A stretch of DNA of 64,000 bases, from assembly GCA_900318815.1 (NCBI GenBank), contig ONMA01000007.1:29494-93493 (forward strand), given 5' to 3'. The notes under the pieces were generated by a model. The model searched no databases. It was not told the origin of the DNA and was given only the letters and a program-made list of their open reading frames with translations. Positions 16,398 through 25,534 of this stretch are shown here, in pieces. The stretch is from an uncultured Prevotellaceae bacterium. GTDB lineage: Bacteria; Bacteroidota; Bacteroidia; Bacteroidales; Bacteroidaceae. Positions within the stretch are counted from its first letter, which is position 1. Every line of letters starts with the position of its first letter. A program made the translations under genes and the position numbers.

Positions 16398-17635
16398 TGA
16401 AGAAAATCATCCTTTCCTTTATCCTCGCCCTCGCCACTATAACTGTCATAGCCCAGGACAAACTTATCCACGTGGCCGACAAGTCGACTTCATGGAGAAA
16501 GGATAAACCGCGGACGACGCTGTTCGACAGCGAGATGGCGCGACTGCTGATGCCGCAGGAAGCGGCTTTCGGCGTGGAATGCATCCCGTCGTTCTCGCCG
16601 GAGTGGACGCTTACCTACGACTCCGTGGCTCGCTTGCTTGTCTATCGTGAGGCACAGACGAGCATCTGGCACACCACATTCCAAGCCACGCATAAGAAAA
16701 AGAAGATTGGCGAGAAACGGTACAAATGGTTTTCTATAAAGCGTCCGAAGGGCTACGTTGCGCCCGATGTCAAGACCTTTACGATGGCCGTCAGCGATGA
16801 CCAAGTGGGGATTCTGCGGGCTGTTTGGAAGACCGCCATATATGGTGCCGAAGACCGCGAGGTATTCATCATCGATGGCGTGAAATGGGAGTATTTCATC
16901 GATGGTCGCCGGGCTAAGTCGCATCGCGATAAAAACGTGCTTGTGGCGTTCACTGAGGATTTGCGCAAAACCGTCCGTAGCGGCGACGTGAACCGCAAGG
17001 ATTCGCTCATCGGCAACGAGTTCCAGCGCGTTGTCGACGGTCTGACCATCGCCCCGCCGCCCGAGGTCTTTCCGCCAGGCACCGTGCGCAAGCTCATCGT
17101 CTGGAACGGCACGGTTCTCAACGACTCGCTCGACAAATTCCGCACTTACGGGACTATCGGAAGTGACGAGAAGGTTTATTTCTACCGTCGTCACCAGATT
17201 GTTAAAAGCATCAGCTTCCACTACGAGGAAGAGGAGAAACGGGAGTTTGCCGAGAGATACGGCATTACGGCCAAGGACCTCGTGATGGAATTCAAGACTG
17301 TGCCCGACACGCTCTGCGACGCCTACGTCCGCCAGCATCCCGAACTGAAGCAGACGCGCCGCTACATCGAGGGCTACGTCCTGGGCGAAGACGACCAGCC
17401 GCTGGCCGATGCGTGGATAAGTTGTGATACAGGGTTTATGGGAGCCGCCACCGACAGCACCGGACATTTTGTGATGTGGCTTCCTCGTACCGTCACCAGA
17501 TTAAACGTAGAGCTTGTAGGCTTTCATACAATCCGTCATCAAATCCAGCCCGCCGATACCATCTTGAATTTCCGCATGAAAGATGCGACTAAAATTAAAG
17601 AAGTGAAGGTGATACCCAAGAAGCAATCGAAGTGA
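16397..17635 (+). CDS. Secreted protein with C-terminal carboxypeptidase-regulatory-like domain
   Basis: The 412-residue protein starts with a signal peptide (MKKIILSFILALATITVIAQ). The main body has no motif I recognise. The last part, RYIEGYVLGEDDQPLADAWI...GAATDSTGHFVMWLP, is a CarboxypepD_reg-like Ig fold as found at the N-terminus of many Bacteroidetes outer membrane proteins, here placed at the C-terminus (about residues 335-400). The ATG overlaps the final bases of the zeta-toxin relic, so the toxin deletion has brought this gene close behind the antitoxin promoter. Function unknown. Confidence 0.65.
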   Translation: MKKIILSFILALATITVIAQDKLIHVADKSTSWRKDKPRTTLFDSEMARLLMPQEAAFGVECIPSFSPEWTLTYDSVARLLVYREAQTSIWHTTFQATHKKKKIGEKRYKWFSIKRPKGYVAPDVKTFTMAVSDDQVGILRAVWKTAIYGAEDREVFIIDGVKWEYFIDGRRAKSHRDKNVLVAFTEDLRKTVRSGDVNRKDSLIGNEFQRVVDGLTIAPPPEVFPPGTVRKLIVWNGTVLNDSLDKFRTYGTIGSDEKVYFYRRHQIVKSISFHYEEEEKREFAERYGITAKDLVMEFKTVPDTLCDAYVRQHPELKQTRRYIEGYVLGEDDQPLADAWISCDTGFMGAATDSTGHFVMWLPRTVTRLNVELVGFHTIRHQIQPADTILNFRMKDATKIKEVKVIPKKQSK

Positions 17636-17888
17636 TATCAAAGGCTACGATGAAAAATTGATTGGTTACGAATTGGCAACCGTACTCAATTCCACATTCT
17701 GCCATAAACTGCATCCGCTCGAGCTATGCTCGCTTGCTACCAACGGGACGCAAGAAAGAACACTCGACGGTGAGTCACCAGCCTGTTTCAATGGCTCATT
17801 GTCGGGGTAAAGATACACAGAATATATGAGAATACAAAACTTTTGAGGGATTTCTCGCACATTCTTCTTTAGTCTCATGATTTTGTGC

Positions 17889-17896
17889 TACCTTTG
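17889..17896 (+). promoter_or_regulatory. -7 box of the KilA-N gene
   Basis: TACCTTTG fits TAnnTTTG, 30 bases before the start. The preceding 17636-17888 holds no gene that I can support. Confidence 0.6.
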
Positions 17897-17925
17897 CACA
17901 CATAATTAGTAATAGACACTATCCT

Positions 17926-18744
17926 ATGGCAAAGAAGAATGAGATTATCGTCAAAGATGTAACTATCAAGACTATGTCAAAAGATGATATAGATTATATT
18001 AGCATCACGGATATCGCCAGACAGAAAAACGCCACAGACCCCAATGGAGTAATAGCGAACTGGATGCGTAACCGCAACACCGTAGAATTTCTTGGTATAT
18101 GGGAGACTCTTCACAACCCCAATTTTAACCCCCTCGAATTCGAGGGGTTTAGAAAAGAGGCTGGTTTGAATGCTTTTACGCTTTCGCCTACTCGTTGGAT
18201 TGAAGCTACCAATGCTATTGGGATTGTTTCGCAAGCGGGACGCTATGGAGGAACCTTTGCTCAAACCGATATAGCCTTCGAGTTTGCATCGTGGATTTCC
18301 GTTGAGTTCCGCCTTTACCTTGTTATGGAGTTCCAACGCTTGAAGGCAAAGGAACAGGAATTATTGGGATGGACTGCCAAAAGAGAACTATCCAAGATTA
18401 ACTACCATATCCATACTGATGCCATTAAGAGTCATCTGATTCCTGAAGAAATCACAGCTGCTCAGGCAAGCATCATCTATGCCGAGGAAGCCGATGTGCT
18501 GAATGTGGCAATGTTTGGAATGACAGCCAAGCAATGGCGAGAAGCCAATCCAGAACTGAAAGGCAATATCCGTGATTATGCCACCATTAATGAATTGATA
18601 TGCTTGTCGAATATGGAGAACATCAATGCCGTGCTTATCAATGATGGTGTGCCACAAGGTGAGAGACTTGTTAAACTCAATCAGATTGCTATTCAGCAAA
18701 TGCAAGTGCTGGAAGGAAACAGCAATAGGAAACTGCTGAAATAG
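17926..18744 (+). CDS. KilA-N domain protein
   Basis: The 272-residue protein has a KilA-N DNA-binding domain at about residues 20-125: YISITDIARQKNATDPNGVI, NWMRNRNTVEFLGIWE, and SPTRWIEATNAIGIVSQAGR followed by YGGTFAQTDIAFEFASWIS. The C-terminal half is helical and resembles the usual Bacteroidales companion region. KilA-N proteins occur in phages and integrated elements and may act as anti-repressors or regulators. The gene is lower in GC than its surroundings and begins a low-GC island of three genes. Its last 25 codons are repeated in degraded form at about 19791-19872. Confidence 0.9.
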   Translation: MAKKNEIIVKDVTIKTMSKDDIDYISITDIARQKNATDPNGVIANWMRNRNTVEFLGIWETLHNPNFNPLEFEGFRKEAGLNAFTLSPTRWIEATNAIGIVSQAGRYGGTFAQTDIAFEFASWISVEFRLYLVMEFQRLKAKEQELLGWTAKRELSKINYHIHTDAIKSHLIPEEITAAQASIIYAEEADVLNVAMFGMTAKQWREANPELKGNIRDYATINELICLSNMENINAVLINDGVPQGERLVKLNQIAIQQMQVLEGNSNRKLLK

Positions 18745-18836
18745 CTTTATTCAAGTAATCACATTCTCCGACCCTATATTTCCGGCAAAGCGAGAAAAAG
18801 AATAATATCGAATCAGGTATAAGATAACATCGTTAA

Positions 18837-19220
18837 ATGATAACAAAATCGTATAATATGGAGAAATTCAGTTCATCAAACAAACTCATTTTTGTTAATA
18901 TCAACAAATCTTTCGAGGCGATGAAGAATAATGATACCGCCAGCCCTCACTATCGCGAAAGTTTGAAAGAATGTACGGTTAAGTATTGGGCTGTCAAAGA
19001 TGAAAAGGCTTTTGCGGCAACTCATATCCTTGGTTGCTATCAAGGTAAGGTAATTGAGGTTGTTAAAATAGCCAATGTAAGATTAGCCAGTACTGATGAA
19101 TACCCAGGAAGAAAGGTATTCGAAGGTTCTGAGGAAAAAGAATCTCCTTACATAGGATTGGATTTGCATGATGTGTTCGACAATTTAGCGAACTTTCACA
19201 CAAAGTACTGGAATCTTTAA
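18837..19220 (+). CDS. Hypothetical protein of the low-GC island (127 aa)
   Basis: The product (or a 120-residue form starting at the ATG at 18858, MEKFSSSNKLIFVNINKSFE) is soluble, with no signal peptide. The centre reads ECTVKYWAVKDEKAFAATHI then LGCYQGKVIEVVKI, suggesting a small alpha/beta domain. I do not recognise the family. It lies 92 bases after the KilA-N gene and 12 bases before the next gene, so it is probably co-transcribed with the latter. AT-rich codon use points to recent acquisition. Confidence 0.6.
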   Translation: MITKSYNMEKFSSSNKLIFVNINKSFEAMKNNDTASPHYRESLKECTVKYWAVKDEKAFAATHILGCYQGKVIEVVKIANVRLASTDEYPGRKVFEGSEEKESPYIGLDLHDVFDNLANFHTKYWNL

Positions 19221-19232
19221 CACTCAATCGTT

Positions 19233-19769
19233 ATGGAAGAAATTAAACATACTTATACAATACAATGGGTAGGTCCCTTATCATATAAAGATTACAAGAA
19301 TTACCTAATGAGTGAAGAAACAATAAATCCAGGCTTGTTTAGCATTTACTATTTTGAAGCAAGAATCGATGGAAGATATAAAAAACGTCGCTATCTTGGT
19401 ATTCATAAAAAGAATGATGGTATATACAAAAGGCTAAACAAGAGTCATGAACATTTTAGCCAGTTTATCGATGCTAAAGAATTGTCTATTTGGATAGGTA
19501 GCTTTTCACATTATAATAATCAAAAAGAAGAAAATATTGATATCGTTGAGACATTGTTTATTCAGGCATACAAAGATCTGTTGACAGAGAATGAAAAGAA
19601 AAAGAAATCACTTCCTTCTGAATCTGTTTGTATCATAAACATGTGGTTTGACAAGAAAGACCATCTGAAGAAATATGCAAAGAATACCCCAGAAATCTTT
19701 AGTGATGTGCTTGTCTACTATCACGAGGATAACATATTTATGAAAGGTAAACTTTCAAAAATGAGATAA
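19233..19769 (+). CDS. Hypothetical protein, possible GIY-YIG-like fold (178 aa)
   Basis: The 178-residue protein has a stretch that loosely follows GIY-YIG nucleases: GLFSIYYFEA (first strand), RRYLGIHKKNDGIYKRLNKS (second strand and helix start), then a Glu in IVETLFIQAY where the metal-binding Glu could sit. The match is partial, and the Arg and Tyr positions are not certain, so this is only a suggestion. The rest is Lys-rich and soluble. It is the last gene of the low-GC island behind KilA-N. Confidence 0.5.
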   Translation: MEEIKHTYTIQWVGPLSYKDYKNYLMSEETINPGLFSIYYFEARIDGRYKKRRYLGIHKKNDGIYKRLNKSHEHFSQFIDAKELSIWIGSFSHYNNQKEENIDIVETLFIQAYKDLLTENEKKKKSLPSESVCIINMWFDKKDHLKKYAKNTPEIFSDVLVYYHEDNIFMKGKLSKMR

Positions 19770-19790
19770 AAAAGCATAAGGGATTCATTT

Positions 19791-20041
19791 TGTAGTAACC
19801 AATTCAAAACAAATTGATATTCAGCAAATGCAAGTACTGAAAGGGAATGGCATCAATAATCTATTAAAGTGATAGGTGTATTCCAGACCGAGTTGCCTCC
19901 TTTGAAAAAAAAAATATAGATTTCTTGGCGCTCGAAGAAATCAATGAGGAAATACGCCAAGCACGTGCAGAACGAACAGATGAAGAATTGAAAGAACCCA
20001 TGGAGCAGGGCCGACTGCTCGCCATCTCAACTCGGAAATGA
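19791..20041 (+). pseudogene. Relics: second KilA-N-gene 3' end and an antitoxin-like tail
   Basis: At 19791-19872 the frame VVTNSKQIDIQQMQVLKGN...NLLK then stop is a diverged copy of the end of the KilA-N protein (LNQIAIQQMQVLEGN...KLLK). Directly after it, in another frame without a start codon, comes VASFEKKNIDFLALEEINEE followed by IRQARAERTDEELKEP, ending at 20041. The latter looks like part of a small helical antitoxin-type protein. Both pieces are non-functional as they stand. Confidence 0.55.
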
Positions 20042-20084
20042 AAAGAAAAACAAGTTTTCCTTTTGCATTTCACTTGTTTTTTCG

Positions 20085-20092
20085 TAACTTTG
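20085..20092 (+). promoter_or_regulatory. -7 box of the aldo/keto reductase gene
   Basis: TAACTTTG matches TAnnTTTG and a TTTTGC lies about 19 bases upstream near 20061, giving a complete Bacteroidetes promoter 28 bases before the start codon. Confidence 0.65.
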
Positions 20093-20119
20093 CATCAACT
20101 AACCAAAAACAGATAGTAA

Positions 20120-21475
20120 ATGAAGACAAAGGAATTAGACAAAAGCCGTCGCGAGTTCCTCAGAAGATTAGGGATTGGCGCAGGTTCGGCAATGGCACTC
20201 ATGGCACTGGAACCGTTTGGCGCACTGGCCAAGCCCTCACGCCACGACGAAGGAAAAAGCGACAACCGCATGACTTATCGCGTGCAGCATGGCTCGGGCG
20301 AGCAGATCTCGCTCTTAGGCTTCGGCATGATGCGCCTGCCCAACAATCAGGACGAGGTGAACACGCTCGTGGACTATGCCATCGAGCATGGCGTGAACTA
20401 TTTCGATACGGCACCGATGTATATGGGCGGGCAGTCGGAGGTGCTGACGGGTAACGCCTTGTCGCGCCATCCTCGGGAGAAGTATTTCGTGGCTACGAAG
20501 ATGTCGAACCAGAACCGGCGACTGTGGTCGCTCGACGAGTCGAAACGCATGTACGAGCAATCGTTCGAACGACTGAAGGTAGACCACATCGACTACTACC
20601 TGCTGCACAGCATCGGCGGCGGCATGGAGACGCTAAAAGGCCGATTCTTAGACAACGGCCTGCTGGATTTCCTGCTGAAGGAACGCGAGGCCGGGCGCAT
20701 CAAGCACCTCGGCTTCTCCTATCACGGCGACGTGAGGGACTTCGACTGGCTGCTTGACCATCACGGCGAATACCACTGGGACTTTGTGCAGATACAGATG
20801 AACTTCCTCGACTGGCGTCATGCCTCGCTGCGCGGCGGGCGAAGGGTGGATGCCGATGCCGAATACCTGTATAATAAACTGGAGAAGCTGGACATCCAGT
20901 GCGTCATCATGGAACCGCTGCGCGGCGGAGCCTTCGGACGTATGGCACAGGAGCTGACCGACCAACTGAAGAAGCAACGGCCCAATGACAGCACGGCCCG
21001 CTGGGCATTCCGCTGGGTGGGCAGCTATCCTAATGTGCTGACGACACTGAGCGGAATGAACCGCATGGAACACCTGGAGGACAACGTGGCGACGTTCTCT
21101 CCGCTGGAGAACTGCACCGAGGCAGAGAATGCGCTGCTCGCCAGCATTGCCGACCAGATGTCGGGCTTCCCTACCATTCCGTGTACCACCTGCGAGTACT
21201 GCATGCCATGCCCCTACGGCGTAAACATTCCCGCCAACTTCGCCTACTACAACGAGGCAGTACGCGACCACATTCTGCCGCTGCCCGACAAGCAGGACGC
21301 CGACTTCAACGAGCGCAAACAGAAGTTCGCGGAAGGCTACCGCACCGCCCTACCCGACCCGAAGACCTGGGCACAAAGCTGCGAGGACTGCGAGGAATGC
21401 CTGTCGAAGTGTCCGCAACAGATACGCATCCCCAACCAGATGGCACGCATCGTGGAGACGCTAAGGAAACGATAG
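20120..21475 (+). CDS. Tat-exported aldo/keto reductase with C-terminal 4Fe-4S ferredoxin domain
   Basis: The 451-residue protein starts with a twin-arginine signal (SRREFLRRLGIGAGSAMALM). An aldo/keto reductase barrel follows (about residues 55-330): LLGFGMMRLP, NYFDTAPMYMGGQSE, and HIDYYLLHSIGGG. The C-terminus has two Cys clusters, CTTCEYCMPCPYG and CEDCEECLSKCPQ, typical of the ferredoxin-like extension in this family. It should reduce or oxidise a carbonyl compound with electrons passing through the iron-sulphur clusters. The substrate is unknown. It stands alone, converging on the xylan operon. Confidence 0.9.
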   Translation: MKTKELDKSRREFLRRLGIGAGSAMALMALEPFGALAKPSRHDEGKSDNRMTYRVQHGSGEQISLLGFGMMRLPNNQDEVNTLVDYAIEHGVNYFDTAPMYMGGQSEVLTGNALSRHPREKYFVATKMSNQNRRLWSLDESKRMYEQSFERLKVDHIDYYLLHSIGGGMETLKGRFLDNGLLDFLLKEREAGRIKHLGFSYHGDVRDFDWLLDHHGEYHWDFVQIQMNFLDWRHASLRGGRRVDADAEYLYNKLEKLDIQCVIMEPLRGGAFGRMAQELTDQLKKQRPNDSTARWAFRWVGSYPNVLTTLSGMNRMEHLEDNVATFSPLENCTEAENALLASIADQMSGFPTIPCTTCEYCMPCPYGVNIPANFAYYNEAVRDHILPLPDKQDADFNERKQKFAEGYRTALPDPKTWAQSCEDCEECLSKCPQQIRIPNQMARIVETLRKR

Positions 21476-21480
21476 AATAA

Positions 21481-21620
21481 TTCGGAGGTACGGGGGTACG
21501 AGGATTCGGAGGTACGAGGGTACGGAGGTACGGGGGTACGAGAATAGACTTTTCGCCAAATATTGAGCGTGAAAACTATTCTCGTACCCCCGTACCCTCG
21601 TACTTCCGTACCCCCGAAAT
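21481..21620. terminator. Inverted-repeat array between convergent genes
   Basis: A perfect 21-base inverted repeat (GGTACGGGGGTACGAGAATAG at 21527-21547, complement at 21576-21596) has a 28-base loop. It is flanked by further GGTACGNGGGTACG copies on the left and complementary copies to about 21616. It sits between convergent stops, so it can serve as a bidirectional terminator, but the multiple copies also look like a simple dispersed repeat. Confidence 0.65.
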
Positions 21621-21634
21621 CGTACCAAAGTTTC

Positions 21635-23689
21635 TTAGTTAATCAGGAACGTCTTGGTTTTTCCCTTGTAGGTGGCCTTCACCGTGGCGCGGCCTGCGGT
21701 GACGGGGCTTACCTCGACCTTGACATTAGGCACGTTAGCGACAACCTCGATCTTGGAACCGGGCTTCAGCGGGCCGTAAAGCTGGTAGCTGGTGGCATCC
21801 ATCAGACCATTGGCATTGGTGGCGCGGATGGGCGTAGCGGGAATAGCAAGCTTCTGGCCGTCGGCAGTAATGGTAAGCTCTGGCACCGGAGCAGGCTCGG
21901 CTCCCTGTCCTGCCTTGGCAAATCCCATGCCGTGGAGGTCGAAGAGTCCCTGCGGACGCTGCGGCTGCTGGGGTCGCTGGCCCCACTGGCCACGCTGCGG
22001 CTGTTCGGGCTGCTTCACTTCGGGACCGTCGGCCACGAGATAAATGGCATGCTTACCCGTAAGTCCCTCGACGGCAGGAACCTTGCAAGTGAAAGAAGAC
22101 GCCTTCTGAGGAGCCGTAGCCGGAACGTCGACAACAGCAATCTCCTGACCCTTCCAAGGATTATCGAGAAGGACGTGAATCTTGAAAGCACCCTTTCCGC
22201 TCGGAGTCAGGTTCAGTTTCAGCACGGCATTGTCGCCCTTCTGGATGCCACTGAAAGCCTTGACACCCTTCGTGTCCTGAGCCAGTCCGCCAAAGCCGAA
22301 ATATTTGAAACCAATCATGCCGCCATTCTGGATGCCAGCAAGATCCATCGAGTTGTTCCACACATCATGGTTATCCTGCATGTACTGATTAGCGTTGGGG
22401 CCGTACATGAAGCAGGCAATGCCGGCAGAATAATAGGCGTAAGGGGGCAGACCGAAAATCTGGAAGCCCTCGCTGGTGACCTCGGCACCCGTGTACTCAT
22501 TGCCGTCGGTAGCCTTGGCCGTCCACTCGCTGTCCTTGGCAAAGGGGTCGTAGCCCGTAATCTTCACCACGCCGCCCTTGGCCACGGGCTTCTTGTCCCA
22601 CGTAATCTTGACGGGAGCGACCATAGCCTGACGAGCATTGCCGAAGCCACGCGGCGGACGATGATAGAACACGTACCACTGGCCGTTGATTTCCTGCAAC
22701 GAGCCGTGGGTGTTATGCCCGGCATTGGTAGTGATGAGCTTCGAGCCGTCCTCATTGAGAACGACGCCGCGCGAGTCGACAAGCACGCCCCCCGAACGCC
22801 ACGGGCCGAGGGGCGAGTCGCCGAAGGCATAGCGCAGGGTCGAGTTGCTGTTGCCCAGTCCGTACTCCTTGCCTGAATGGCCGGAGAACACCATCACGTA
22901 TTTGTTGCCCACCTGCCGGATGGACGAGGCCTCGAAGAAGTTGAAGTCGAGCGGATTCTGGCCTTTGTAGAGCGCCTTGTACTCGCTGCCGGCCTTGTCG
23001 AGGATGCGTCCGTCGGGGCTACTGGCAGGGATAAAGGGGTCTACGAGCTGGGTGCCCGGCCGCTTGGAGTACATGGTGTTCTGGTCAAGCTCGCAGGCAG
23101 TGGAGTGCTGGAATCCGTAGAACACGTAGGCACGATAGCCCTTCTGGTAGTCGGGGTCTTTCTTGTTGGTAATGTTCTCGATGAACACTGAAGGGTCGAA
23201 GTCGATGAGCGAGCCTTCAACACAGCGTGCGCCATCGGGTGTCAGGTTCACGGGCGTGAAGGGGCCGTTGGGGCGTTCGCCCTTGCACACCATGGGGATG
23301 CGCCCCCATCCACGGCTGTGCGGATAGAGCCAGTAGGTCTTCTTGCCAGTCTGGCGGTCAACGGTCTCCACGAGGTCGGGAGCATACATCGTGTCCCACT
23401 GTCCGTTGACAAACCAGGAGAAGATGGGGCCTTCGTCGCGCCACTGACTGAGGTCTTCGACGGGTGCCGACCACATACGGATGTCGTTGCCGCAATACTT
23501 GTCGTAGTGTACGTCGTGCGACCCAATCAGATAGGCACGCAACTTCCCCGGATTGTCAGGGTCTTCAAACACGCGGGGTTCGCCATCGGGAACATGTTCC
23601 CACAAAGGCAGATAGGGGTTCTGAGCCAGCACCGACGAGGTCTGGCATACAAGCAGTGATAAGCCGAATAAAACTTTTTTGAACTTCAT
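21635..23689 (-). CDS. Secreted GH43 glycoside hydrolase (xylosidase/arabinofuranosidase type) with C-terminal beta domains
   Basis: The 684-residue protein has a signal peptide (about residues 1-22, ending SSVLAQ) and a GH43 propeller to about residue 370. The likely catalytic acids are base Asp35 (VPDGEPRV), Asp165 (LIDFDPSVF) and acid Glu253 (NFFEASSIR). A carbohydrate-binding-like beta-sandwich follows (about 375-545), then a Gln/Pro-rich linker (QPEQPQRGQWGQRPQQPQRP) and a short C-terminal Ig-like domain. It is the last gene of the five-gene xylan operon, 9 bases after the CotH-like gene. Side-chain arabinose or xylose removal is the likely role. Confidence 0.88.
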   Translation of the reverse strand: MKFKKVLFGLSLLVCQTSSVLAQNPYLPLWEHVPDGEPRVFEDPDNPGKLRAYLIGSHDVHYDKYCGNDIRMWSAPVEDLSQWRDEGPIFSWFVNGQWDTMYAPDLVETVDRQTGKKTYWLYPHSRGWGRIPMVCKGERPNGPFTPVNLTPDGARCVEGSLIDFDPSVFIENITNKKDPDYQKGYRAYVFYGFQHSTACELDQNTMYSKRPGTQLVDPFIPASSPDGRILDKAGSEYKALYKGQNPLDFNFFEASSIRQVGNKYVMVFSGHSGKEYGLGNSNSTLRYAFGDSPLGPWRSGGVLVDSRGVVLNEDGSKLITTNAGHNTHGSLQEINGQWYVFYHRPPRGFGNARQAMVAPVKITWDKKPVAKGGVVKITGYDPFAKDSEWTAKATDGNEYTGAEVTSEGFQIFGLPPYAYYSAGIACFMYGPNANQYMQDNHDVWNNSMDLAGIQNGGMIGFKYFGFGGLAQDTKGVKAFSGIQKGDNAVLKLNLTPSGKGAFKIHVLLDNPWKGQEIAVVDVPATAPQKASSFTCKVPAVEGLTGKHAIYLVADGPEVKQPEQPQRGQWGQRPQQPQRPQGLFDLHGMGFAKAGQGAEPAPVPELTITADGQKLAIPATPIRATNANGLMDATSYQLYGPLKPGSKIEVVANVPNVKVEVSPVTAGRATVKATYKGKTKTFLIN

Positions 23690-23698
23690 ATAAACAAA

Positions 23699-25534
23699 TT
23701 ATTTAATGAATACTTTCTTTCCATTTCTTATGTAGACACCCTTCGAAGGATGTGCTACCAACTGGCCGTTCAGGTTATAGTAGCGGTCGGACTGGGTCAT
23801 GTCGGAACGGAGGACTTGAATAGCCTCGGGGGGAACCATCGCGTTGATTCGGTCAAGTACGAAGGCAGAGCGCGAAGGGAAATACTGCGTGAGCAGGCGG
23901 TTGCGCTCGGTCATGTAGTGGTTGTCCACGGTGTAAAGCTGGCCGGCCGTCTGCCAGCGATGCACGTCGCGCCGATAGTCGCCCCAGCGTGCTGCCTCGG
24001 CATAGATGACCGTGGAAATGGTGCTGTAAAGACTGTCCCACACTTCGACCACCGATGCCGGCCCTAACAGACCGTCGTCGGCCAGCACCTCCCTTGCCCG
24101 ACGCACATAGCGGCGGGCAAAGTCGCTGTTCTTCATCAGGTTATGGAATATACCCGTGGGGGAGGCATTGCCGTTGTTCTTGCCAAGCACATTCTCGGTG
24201 GGGTTCTCTAAGATCACCTCGCTGTCCCAGCACAGGAAGCGAAAGCCCTGGCTCTCAGGGCCACGCCGACGGATGGCATACCAGTTGTGATGATCCCAGT
24301 CGGTGTTGCCGGCATACTGGTTAATCAGCATGTAGTCGATGAAGGCCTCCTTGTCGAGCAAGGTGTCGAGCCGGGCGTAGTTTTCTGGAAGGTAAGCCTT
24401 TACGGCGGTCATCACCATCTCGTTCCAGGCTACCAGGTTGCCTTCAGCCGCCTCGTAATGATTGCCGCCTTCCTCTTCTATCTTCACGACATCCATATTA
24501 CTTTTCTTGCCGCCCAGGTAATCCTTGCCAAACTGGGCGTCGACACGCTCAGCGATGTTGTACACTCCCCAGTACATGCCGTTCAGGAACAGGTTGACGT
24601 AAAGGGCATTGACACTGGTGTGCCCCATGCGACGCTGCATGCGGCGTGCCCACACGTCGCGAGTGTACTGTGCCTTCTTCCGGTTGTCCTCGCTCCAGTG
24701 CTGCCAGGAGTTGCCAAAGTGGCAGCGCAGCACCAACTGGTTGAACGTGTGCGGCTCGTCCTCGCCGAAGAGCGGATAGTTGAGCGTGCCCGGCCCCTCA
24801 TACTTCGGCTTGAAGACCAGCCGGAAGGAGTGCTTCGGATTCTTCTCGGCCAGTCGTCCGTGTCCGCCATGCAGGCGCACGCCACAGTTGACCGTCAGGT
24901 CGTGAGCCTGCGGACCACCCATCAGCTCGATGCTGGCAGGGCGTGTCCATCCATGCCCCGTGTTGTCGCCTACGGGCGGACCTGTGAAGATATAGATACC
25001 GCCATGCACCGAGTCGTTTACGTGGCTGAAGAAATTATCCTTGTCCGACACCAACGAGAGGATGGGCAGCGAGCGCAGACCTTCAAGCATCTTTGGGCGC
25101 AACGTCCTGTTGGTGGTCATGTCGGGATCCATGCCGTAGTCGGCCTTGGCCCTACCGCTGATGGTGGTGTAGCGCCCCCATTGCGACGGATAGCCAGCAG
25201 GCGAGTCCGACTGCTGTAGCACGTCGTCGAGAAAAAGATAAGTGGCCGTGACAATGGGCGAGACGCGCCCCGTGTCGGCCACCAAAGCGGCACGCACGAC
25301 GGTCGTGCCACTCACACTGAGGGGTGAGGAATAGGCAGCACTCTGCTGCGTCGGCTCACTGCCATCGAGCGTGTAGCGGATAGTCAGGCCGTGGTAATCA
25401 TCACTCCTTGTTATGGTCAACTGGAAAGGCGCGTCGCAGATGCCATGCGGCTGACTGAACGAAAGTTGCTGGGCCATGCCCGGAAAGGGCATGGCAACCA
25501 GCAACCATATCAGACATTTCCTTATAAAAGTCAT
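23699..25534 (-). CDS. Secreted CotH-kinase-like protein with chitobiase-type C-terminal domain and type IX-like tail
   Basis: The 611-residue protein has a signal peptide (ending GMAQ), then a FN3/CHB_HEX_C-like domain near residues 25-100 (LTIRYTLDGSEPTQQSAAYS). The CotH fold spans about 145-520: WTRPASIELMGG, GVRLHGGHGR, KHSFRLVFKPKYEGPG, and a later NTDWDHHNWYAIRR and FRFLCWDSE. CotH of spores is an atypical protein kinase, and CotH domains also occur with dockerins in cellulosomes. It ends YYNLNGQLVAHPSKGVYIRN then GKKVFIK, a type IX-like tail, so it should be on the surface. It overlaps neither neighbour but has 0- and 9-base gaps in the xylan operon. Role in xylan use is unknown. Confidence 0.85.
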   Translation of the reverse strand: MTFIRKCLIWLLVAMPFPGMAQQLSFSQPHGICDAPFQLTITRSDDYHGLTIRYTLDGSEPTQQSAAYSSPLSVSGTTVVRAALVADTGRVSPIVTATYLFLDDVLQQSDSPAGYPSQWGRYTTISGRAKADYGMDPDMTTNRTLRPKMLEGLRSLPILSLVSDKDNFFSHVNDSVHGGIYIFTGPPVGDNTGHGWTRPASIELMGGPQAHDLTVNCGVRLHGGHGRLAEKNPKHSFRLVFKPKYEGPGTLNYPLFGEDEPHTFNQLVLRCHFGNSWQHWSEDNRKKAQYTRDVWARRMQRRMGHTSVNALYVNLFLNGMYWGVYNIAERVDAQFGKDYLGGKKSNMDVVKIEEEGGNHYEAAEGNLVAWNEMVMTAVKAYLPENYARLDTLLDKEAFIDYMLINQYAGNTDWDHHNWYAIRRRGPESQGFRFLCWDSEVILENPTENVLGKNNGNASPTGIFHNLMKNSDFARRYVRRAREVLADDGLLGPASVVEVWDSLYSTISTVIYAEAARWGDYRRDVHRWQTAGQLYTVDNHYMTERNRLLTQYFPSRSAFVLDRINAMVPPEAIQVLRSDMTQSDRYYNLNGQLVAHPSKGVYIRNGKKVFIK

